Source: Candidatus Acetatifactor stercoripullorum (GTDB lineage: Bacteria; Bacillota; Clostridia; Lachnospirales; Lachnospiraceae). Taken from it: a stretch of DNA of 43,294 bases. The stretch lies in the NCBI GenBank assembly GCA_019114005.1, contig DXGH01000014.1:1-43294 (forward strand), in the 5' to 3' direction. A program made the translations under genes and the position numbers. Below the pieces are notes generated by a model. It was not told where the DNA came from and did no database searches. It saw nothing but the letters and a program-made list of their open reading frames with translations. Shown one piece after another: positions 41,646 through 43,294 of this stretch; the stretch's first letter is position 1, and the number at the start of each line of letters is the position of its first letter.

Positions 41646-42898
41646 CACGACAAACGCATGAGTAAATAAATTATAAACAAATTCTTTTTTTCTGGTATGA
41701 TAGAAAGAAAAAGGGGATTTGAGTCATGGAAGAACTGCTAAACTGGATGGAATATATTGAAGATGCACGTCAGGCTAAAAAGGTGCGCCATAAGCTGAAG
41801 GATATCCTGGTGATCGTTCTGTTTGCAACACTGGCAAATGCAGATGACTGGGTGGAAATGGAATTGTTCGCAAAGGAATATCAGGATTTCCTGCGCAAAT
41901 ATATTGAATTAAAAAATGGGATCCCTTCCCATGATACCTTAAACCGTGTGATGGGGATGGTGTCGCAGGAAGTCCTTCAGCAGTTATACAGTAAATGGCA
42001 GGAACTTTTGAACCGGGATGAAGGGGAGGCCCTGAAAAAGATCATTTGTATTGACGGAAAAACCATGCGTTCCAATAAGAGGAAAGAAGGGAAACCATCC
42101 CATATTGTTTCAGCATGGAGCCGGGAAGACGGCTTCTGTCTGGGACAAAAAGCAGTGGAGGAAAAAAGCAATGAGATCACAGCGATACCGAAGCTGCTGG
42201 AAAAGATTCAGATCAAAGGACAGATTGTTACGATTGATGCTATGGGGACACAGAAAGAAATTGCAGAAACGATCCGGAAGAAAAGGGCAGATTATGTATT
42301 AGCGGTAAAAGGGAATCAGGCGACATTATATGAAGACCTGAAGCTTTATTTTCAGGATGCGGAAGTACAGGAAGAGATAAAAAAGAAAAGGGGCTACAGC
42401 AGGACCGTGGAAAAGGCCCATGGCCAGATAGAGAAACGGGAGTATTATCAGACAGAAGAGATCGGCTGGCTGCAAGGGAAGAAGGAATGGAAAGGGATCA
42501 AAAGTATCGGGATGGAAAAAAAGACGCTTCAGGATGAAAAAGGGGAGAGGGAGGAATACCGATATTATATCAGCAGCCTGAAAACGGAAGCAGAAAGCTT
42601 CCGCAGAGCAGTAAGAGGGCACTGGAGTATAGAGAGCATGCATTGGCATTTGGATGTAACGTTTCGAGAGGACGCAAATCATACAATAGATAAGCAGGCG
42701 GCGCAAAATCTGAACATTATCCGGAAGTGGAGCCTGAGCATACTGAAAATGATGGAGATATCAAAGCCGGGATTATCAATGAGAAAGAAACGGTTTGCGA
42801 TTGGCTTATCTCCAATTAAATATTTAGAGCAGATATTATCAGTTTAAAAAAACAAAGAGCAACAGAAAGTGAGAGGGAACATTCATGCGTTTGTCGTG
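41646..42898 (+). mobile_element. Complete insertion sequence, ISAs1 family
   Basis: A 1,253-base element bounded by perfect 16-bp inverted repeats (41646-41661, CACGACAAACGCATGA, and its complement at 42883-42898) and a 9-bp direct target duplication GACCCGGGC. One transposase gene fills it. The ends are intact and the duplication unbroken, so the insertion looks recent. Confidence 0.92.
41726..42847 (+). CDS. ISAs1-family transposase
   Basis: A 373-residue DDE transposase. The catalytic acidic residues are Asp110 in IICIDGKTMRS, Asp171 in VTIDAMGTQKEIA and Glu303 in GHWSIESMHWHLDV, with the family's VKGNQ and Y...R...D spacing and the C-terminal QAAQNLNIIRKWSLSILK. The N-terminus (RHKLKDILVIVLFATLANAD) is the usual domain of this family. 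The frame is complete and its start is 80 bases inside the left end, following GGGG at 41712-41716. There is no sign of decay. Confidence 0.93.
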   Translation: MEELLNWMEYIEDARQAKKVRHKLKDILVIVLFATLANADDWVEMELFAKEYQDFLRKYIELKNGIPSHDTLNRVMGMVSQEVLQQLYSKWQELLNRDEGEALKKIICIDGKTMRSNKRKEGKPSHIVSAWSREDGFCLGQKAVEEKSNEITAIPKLLEKIQIKGQIVTIDAMGTQKEIAETIRKKRADYVLAVKGNQATLYEDLKLYFQDAEVQEEIKKKRGYSRTVEKAHGQIEKREYYQTEEIGWLQGKKEWKGIKSIGMEKKTLQDEKGEREEYRYYISSLKTEAESFRRAVRGHWSIESMHWHLDVTFREDANHTIDKQAAQNLNIIRKWSLSILKMMEISKPGLSMRKKRFAIGLSPIKYLEQILSV

Positions 42899-42907
42899 GA
42901 CCCGGGC
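42899..42907. repeat. Right target-site duplication of the insertion sequence
   Basis: GACCCGGGC directly after the right inverted repeat, identical to 41637-41645. Confidence 0.85.
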
Positions 42908-42916
42908 TTGCAGTTC

Positions 42917-42945
42917 TTGACGAATGATATGGAAAATGGTATATT
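42917..42945 (+). promoter_or_regulatory. Promoter of the YebC-family gene
   Basis: TTGACG (42917-42922), 17 bases and TATATT (42940-42945), 61 bases before the ATG. The insertion sequence ends just 18 bases upstream and leaves the promoter intact. Confidence 0.75.
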
Positions 42946-43005
42946 TATGAAAAATGTCTTTATGCAGAAGGCTTTGCAGGATAGAAGGAACAAAAGGAGA
43001 AAACC

Positions 43006-43294
43006 ATGTCAGGACATTCAAAATTTGCTAATATTAAACATAAAAAGGAGAAAAACGACGCCGCCAAGGGAAAGATTTTTACCATTATCGGAAGAGAGAT
43101 CGCGGTAGCCGTGAAGGAGGGCGGACCGGACCCGGGCAACAATTTCAAGCTGGCCGCGGTGATCGCCAAGGCAAAAGCCAATAATATGCCAAATGACACC
43201 ATTGAAAGGGGCATAAAGAAGGCGGCCGGAGACACGGGAAATGTAAATTATGAATATGTCACCTATGAAGGCTATGGACCAAGCGGCATCGCCA
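43006..43294 (+). CDS. YebC/TACO1-family protein, 5' part (cut by window end)
   Basis: The first 96 codons of a YebC/PmpR-family protein, annotated as a transcriptional regulator and also linked to translation of difficult sequences in related work on the family. The start [20 protein letters not shown], the [13 protein letters not shown] stretch, [20 protein letters not shown] and [10 protein letters not shown] are all family signatures. AAAAGGAG at 42992-42999 is 6 bases before the ATG. The frame is open to the last base, so the gene continues beyond the window. Confidence 0.92.
   Translation, partial: MSGHSKFANIKHKKEKNDAAKGKIFTIIGREIAVAVKEGGPDPGNNFKLAAVIAKAKANNMPNDTIERGIKKAAGDTGNVNYEYVTYEGYGPSGIA

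Noticed and set aside
1..43294. CRISPR array, tRNA or rRNA genes, prophage, replication origin
   Set aside because: No regularly spaced repeats, tRNA cloverleaf with conserved arms, rRNA sequence, phage structural genes or DnaA-box cluster were seen on reading both strands.

Overview
The window reads as chromosomal DNA of an anaerobic, low-to-moderate-GC Firmicute of the class Clostridia, most likely Lachnospiraceae. This rests on gene content: a T-box pheST operon, rex beside an ABC-F gene, alr followed by mazF, class B sortase with BspA-like LRR proteins, an EF-G-like GTPase with a divergent G domain, eukaryote-type NADP-isocitrate dehydrogenase beside an isopropylmalate-synthase-like enzyme, and strong TTGACA-17-TATAAT-type promoters. 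The assignment is inference; no rRNA or other definitive marker is present.

Layout. 1-907: the 3' remnant of a group II intron, a truncated reverse transcriptase with an altered catalytic motif followed by RNA domains V and VI. 944-3755: SpoIID/LytB-like protein and a YihY/BrkB membrane protein, overlapping. 3744-6833: a GH3 glycosidase on the minus strand, divergent from an AraC-type regulator. 6842-14190: a large imperfect hairpin, a T-box-controlled pheS-pheT pair, then an M18 aminopeptidase, queA, a PilZ protein and a VanZ-like protein. 14182-16433: aroF-tyrA on the minus strand (start of aromatic synthesis and the tyrosine branch). 16472-21273: EF-G-like GTPase and leuS, with a hairpin in the leuS leader.

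21251-31558 is the most accessory-looking part. Two small unrecognised helical proteins and a Cys/Gly/Asn-rich micro-protein lie on the minus strand; the micro-protein has a sequence that fits a sporulation sigma-K/E promoter. On the plus strand are a class B sortase with an unusual cytoplasmic N-terminus, a 1.5k-residue LRR/InlB-repeat wall protein with a TPQTG-type sorting signal, a second LRR membrane protein, and a subtilisin-like protease without a signal peptide whose ribosome binding site sits in a 14-bp hairpin.

31555-35031: a three-gene operon of a putative Re-citrate synthase, a GntR/FCD regulator and NADP-isocitrate dehydrogenase. Its promoter -10 box lies inside a perfect 12-bp palindrome, the likely site of the GntR protein, which points to a regulated 2-oxoglutarate/glutamate supply branch. 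35069-38480: an ABC-F protein divergent from rex plus a coiled-coil gene. 38524-41634: nnr-alr-mazF, with overlaps, and a MazF toxin that lacks its usual antitoxin. 41637-42907: a complete ISAs1-family insertion sequence with 16-bp inverted repeats and a 9-bp target duplication. 42917-end: promoter and 5' part of a YebC/TACO1-family gene cut by the window edge.
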